Part shown: positions 5,970 through 7,546 of the stretch, piece after piece
How the letters are laid out: each line of letters starts with the position of its first letter
Position numbering within the stretch: the stretch's first letter is position 1
Assembly: GCA_027482795.1 (NCBI GenBank)
Contig: JAIXVS010000057.1
Location: 1 to 7,546, forward strand
From: Rhodobacter sp.
GTDB lineage: Bacteria; Pseudomonadota; Alphaproteobacteria; Rhodobacterales; Rhodobacteraceae
Direction of reading: 5' to 3'
DNA length: 7,546 bases
Program-made: the position numbers and the translations under genes
Notes under the pieces: model-generated
Database searches by the model: none
Told to the model about the DNA's origin: nothing
Seen by the model: only the letters and a program-made list of their open reading frames with translations

Positions 5970-5988
5970 GTAATGCAAACCTAACATG
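5946..5988. promoter_or_regulatory. 43-base dyad, probable operator of the XRE regulator
   Basis: CATGTTAGGTTTGC (5946-5959) is repeated inverted and without mismatch as GCAAACCTAACATG (5975-5988). The 15-base spacer holds a further inverted repeat, TACAT-A-ATGTA (5962-5972), on the same centre (A5967), so 19 of 21 position pairs are complementary. The left arm overlaps the -35 element, the centre coincides with the -10 element and the right arm covers the probable transcription start. A protein bound here would block RNA polymerase. It lies 8 bases before the XRE gene, so autorepression by that protein is the natural reading. Binding itself is inferred. Confidence 0.7.
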
Positions 5989-5996
5989 AGTCGCGG

Positions 5997-6218
5997 ATGA
6001 AAAACCACCTGAAAACCCTACGCGCCGCCCGTGATTGGAGCCAAGTTGACCTTGCGGGCCATTTGGGCGTGTCGCGCCATGCGGTGATGGCGATTGAGGC
6101 GGGCAAACATGACCCCTCACTGGCGCTGGCCTTTCGCATCGCGCGGCTGTTCGATCTGGCGATCGAGCAGGTTTTTGAAGACCTTCCCAAAGATCATTCC
6201 CCCCAGCCAGAGGAGTAA
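5997..6218 (+). CDS. Small XRE-family helix-turn-helix regulator
   Basis: This 73-residue cytoplasmic DNA-binding protein is almost only a helix-turn-helix domain: LKTLRAARDWSQVDLAGHLG (5-24), then the turn and recognition helix VSRHAVMAIEAGKHDPSL (25-42), then AFRIARLFDLAIEQVFED (45-62). It belongs to the widespread short XRE type typically paired with a membrane protein gene and acting as an autorepressor. The usual recognition-helix pattern SRQTVNAIE is SRHAVMAIE here. The tail after residue 62 (LPKDHSPQPEE) is short and polar and has no sensor domain. The ATG at 5997 is supported by the domain start; the ribosome site before it is poor (GAG 6 bases away). It is preceded by a strong promoter and a 43-base dyad, and followed after 3 bases by the membrane gene, whose ribosome site lies in its last codons. 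Family sure; targets inferred. Confidence 0.9.
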   Translation: MKNHLKTLRAARDWSQVDLAGHLGVSRHAVMAIEAGKHDPSLALAFRIARLFDLAIEQVFEDLPKDHSPQPEE

Positions 6219-6221
6219 GCC

Positions 6222-6659
6222 ATGACGAACGAAACAAACACTGGCGTAGCCAAGTATCTTGCCAAACGGCGCAGGTTTTGGATGATCTATGCGGCTGCAT
6301 TATTGGGTTTTAGCATTCTTGGCGGAGTCATGGGCTTTCCCGTGGGCTATGCCGAAGGTATGGGCGCGCCCGTTCAGGATTTTGTTCCCGCCCCCGTGGC
6401 TTGGGCCTTGGTGGCGATTTTGCTTATTGGATTTTTGGCGTTCAGCTATTTTTACTTCACGCGCGTCGACGAGGTTGAGGTGCAGCATAACCTTTGGGCC
6501 AATTCCATTGGGCTGTATTTCTATTTCAGCGTTTATGGGGCGTGGTTGGCCCTTTATATGCTGGGCGCTGTGCCTGCTGTTGATGGGCTGATCGTGTTTG
6601 GCACGACATGGGCGGTGGTTTTACTTGCCTATACGATGCGCCGTTATTGGCCCCGCTAA
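6222..6659 (+). CDS. Four-helix inner-membrane protein, partner of the XRE regulator
   Basis: The 145-residue product has a basic N-terminus (KYLAKRRR, 11-18) and four hydrophobic segments at about 20-41, 57-79, 94-115 and 122-138, ending in the basic tail RRYWPR. Positive charges place both ends in the cytoplasm. The cytoplasmic loop between helices 2 and 3 has an acidic/Asn stretch RVDEVEVQHNLWANSIG (81-97), which recalls the DE-containing loop of membrane proteins commonly encoded next to small XRE regulators (DUF2178-like and similar groups), though I cannot name the family. The start is supported by AGGAG (6211-6215) 6 bases upstream, overlapping the end of the XRE gene, so translation is probably coupled. 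Its bases look less GC-rich by eye than the MFS gene before it. A role as signal receiver or as the controlled product of the XRE protein is inference. Its TAA overlaps the stop of the convergent LysE gene. Confidence 0.8.
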   Translation: MTNETNTGVAKYLAKRRRFWMIYAAALLGFSILGGVMGFPVGYAEGMGAPVQDFVPAPVAWALVAILLIGFLAFSYFYFTRVDEVEVQHNLWANSIGLYFYFSVYGAWLALYMLGAVPAVDGLIVFGTTWAVVLLAYTMRRYWPR

Positions 6660-7264
6660 ATCAACCCCGCCAACAGCCACAGCCCCAACGCGCCAATCAC
6701 CATTGCCGCCACGCGGTCGATCACGGGTTTTGCCCGCAAGGCGCGGGCGCGGACGCTTGGCGTGGTCAGCGTTAGGGCCACGGCGGTGAAGAATGAGAGT
6801 TCCAGCGCCAGCATCGACAGATACACCACTGCGCCAGAGGCCAGCGTAAACGGGTCGGGAAAGACAGATAGGAACAGCGACGAGAAGAACAATATCGGCT
6901 TGGGGTTTGATACGTTCAGACGGTAGCCTGCCCAAAACCCATCTGCGGCGGCGGTGCCTTCGGACAGGGGGGCATCGGCCCCGCGCCAGATCGCCCAAGC
7001 GACATAGATCAAATACCCGCCGCCCAACAGCGTCATCGCCATCAGCAGCGCGGGAAATCGGTGCAGCACCAATCCCAGCCCCAGCATCGACGCCAGCACC
7101 CATGATGTTGCCCCAAAGCCAAGGCCAAGGCCAAACAGCAGCGCAGGCGCGCGGCCCTGCGCTATGGCCTTTTGGCTGATGGACACCAGTGCTGGGCCAG
7201 GGGTGGCCAGCGCCACCGCCTGCGCCCCTAAAACCAGCGCAAGCTGGGCGGCGGTTACGGGCAT
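6656..7264 (-). CDS. LysE/RhtB-family exporter (second of two in the window)
   Basis: A 202-residue inner-membrane protein of the LysE family with TPGP (21-24) after the first helix, the glycine-rich GLGLGFGA (45-52), GGGYLIYVAWAIW (81-93), a polar loop (94-110), VSNPKP (118-123) and hydrophobic helices to the C-terminus. It differs clearly from the exporter at 2963-3577 in the N-terminal helix and loops, so the two are not a recent duplication. The ATG at 7264 follows the fabI stop codon directly (TAG then ATG) and no ribosome site is evident, so translation probably depends on ribosomes finishing fabI. The TAG stop shares bases with the TAA of the convergent membrane gene (4-base tail overlap, 6656-6659). 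The exported compound is unknown; co-transcription with fabI gives no clear hint. Confidence 0.88.
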   Translation of the reverse strand: MPVTAAQLALVLGAQAVALATPGPALVSISQKAIAQGRAPALLFGLGLGFGATSWVLASMLGLGLVLHRFPALLMAMTLLGGGYLIYVAWAIWRGADAPLSEGTAAADGFWAGYRLNVSNPKPILFFSSLFLSVFPDPFTLASGAVVYLSMLALELSFFTAVALTLTTPSVRARALRAKPVIDRVAAMVIGALGLWLLAGLI

Positions 7265-7546
7265 CTACTTGGTCGCGTCGATATCGGGCGCATCAACCGC
7301 CTTCATGCCCACCACGTGATAGCCCGCATCGACATGCAGGTTTTCGCCCGTGGTGCCCGACCCCAGATCAGACAGCAGATACAGCGCGGCTTTGCCCACC
7401 TCTTCCTGCGTGACATTGCGGCGCAGGGGGCTGTTCAACTCGTTCCATTTCATGATGTAGCGGAAATCGCCGATGCCCGAGGCGGCCAGCGTCTTGATGG
7501 GCCCGGCCGAGATGGCGTTGACTCGGATGCCGTCCTTGCCGAGGTC
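7265..7546 (-). CDS. fabI: Enoyl-[acyl-carrier-protein] reductase (NADH), C-terminal part
   Basis: The last 93 residues of FabI are present; the N-terminal two thirds, with the NADH-binding fold and catalytic Tyr/Lys, lie right of the window. FabI reduces trans-2-enoyl-ACP to acyl-ACP, the final step of each fatty-acid elongation round. The fragment carries the typical IRVNAISAGPIKTLAASGI (7-25), which leads into the substrate-binding helix, then SPLRRNVTQEEVGKAALYLL (39-58), SDLGSGTTGENLHVDAGYHV (59-78) and the tail GMKAVDAPDIDATK. This closely follows E. coli FabI (RVNAISAGPIRTLAASGI, SDLSAGISGEVVHVDGGF), with the longer tail seen in alphaproteobacteria. The frame is open to base 7546. The gene is followed with no gap by the LysE-family gene. 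Other short-chain dehydrogenases share the fold, but the SAGPIKTLAASGI segment is specific for FabI. Confidence 0.95.
   Translation of the reverse strand, partial: DLGKDGIRVNAISAGPIKTLAASGIGDFRYIMKWNELNSPLRRNVTQEEVGKAALYLLSDLGSGTTGENLHVDAGYHVVGMKAVDAPDIDATK

Noticed and set aside
5997..6659. Toxin-antitoxin pair made of the XRE gene and its neighbour
   Set aside because: The second protein is a four-helix membrane protein of 145 residues without a known toxin fold, and the XRE protein lacks an extra antitoxin domain; a regulator/membrane-partner pair fits better.

Overview
The window reads as ordinary GC-rich chromosome of an alphaproteobacterium, most likely a member of the Rhodobacterales (Roseobacter/Paracoccaceae group). 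The reasons are the high GC content at third codon positions, a FabI C-terminus of alphaproteobacterial type, a regulator resembling the short-chain acyl-CoA (ScfR/PccR-type) proteins known from this group, and densely packed short operons. No rRNA, tRNA, CRISPR array, insertion sequence or phage gene is visible. No stretch longer than about 120 bases lacks a gene.

Layout. Bases 1-1257 (+) hold the 3' part of an XRE/IrrE-type short-chain fatty acyl regulator whose DNA-binding domain lies left of the window. Convergent to it is a tight minus-strand operon read 3577 to 1282: a LysE/RhtB-family exporter, a xanthine-guanine phosphoribosyltransferase (gpt) and a class I/II PLP aminotransferase, with gaps of 10 and 3 bases. 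A 118-base divergent region separates this operon from a plus-strand secreted protein of unknown function (3696-4205). A GC-rich hairpin at 4205-4224 divides that gene from a convergent GNAT acetyltransferase (4659-4228, minus). Divergent to the GNAT gene is a NepI-like major facilitator exporter (4761-5933, plus).

Directly behind the exporter comes the most striking noncoding element of the window: a 43-base near-perfect dyad (5946-5988) that overlaps a strong sigma70-type promoter. It drives a two-gene unit made of a 73-residue XRE repressor-like protein (5997-6218) and a 145-residue four-helix membrane protein (6222-6659). The dyad looks like the autoregulatory operator of the small XRE protein. 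The membrane partner probably tunes or is controlled by it. The right end is a minus-strand unit: the C-terminus of enoyl-ACP reductase FabI (running off the window at 7546), followed with no spacer by a second LysE-family exporter.

Themes. The window is rich in export functions (two LysE-type proteins, one NepI-like pump), and a purine salvage enzyme lies a few genes from a pump whose best-known relative exports purine ribonucleosides. I saw no evidence of a large new defence or mobile system. The XRE/membrane pair with its large dyad is the best candidate for something under-described.
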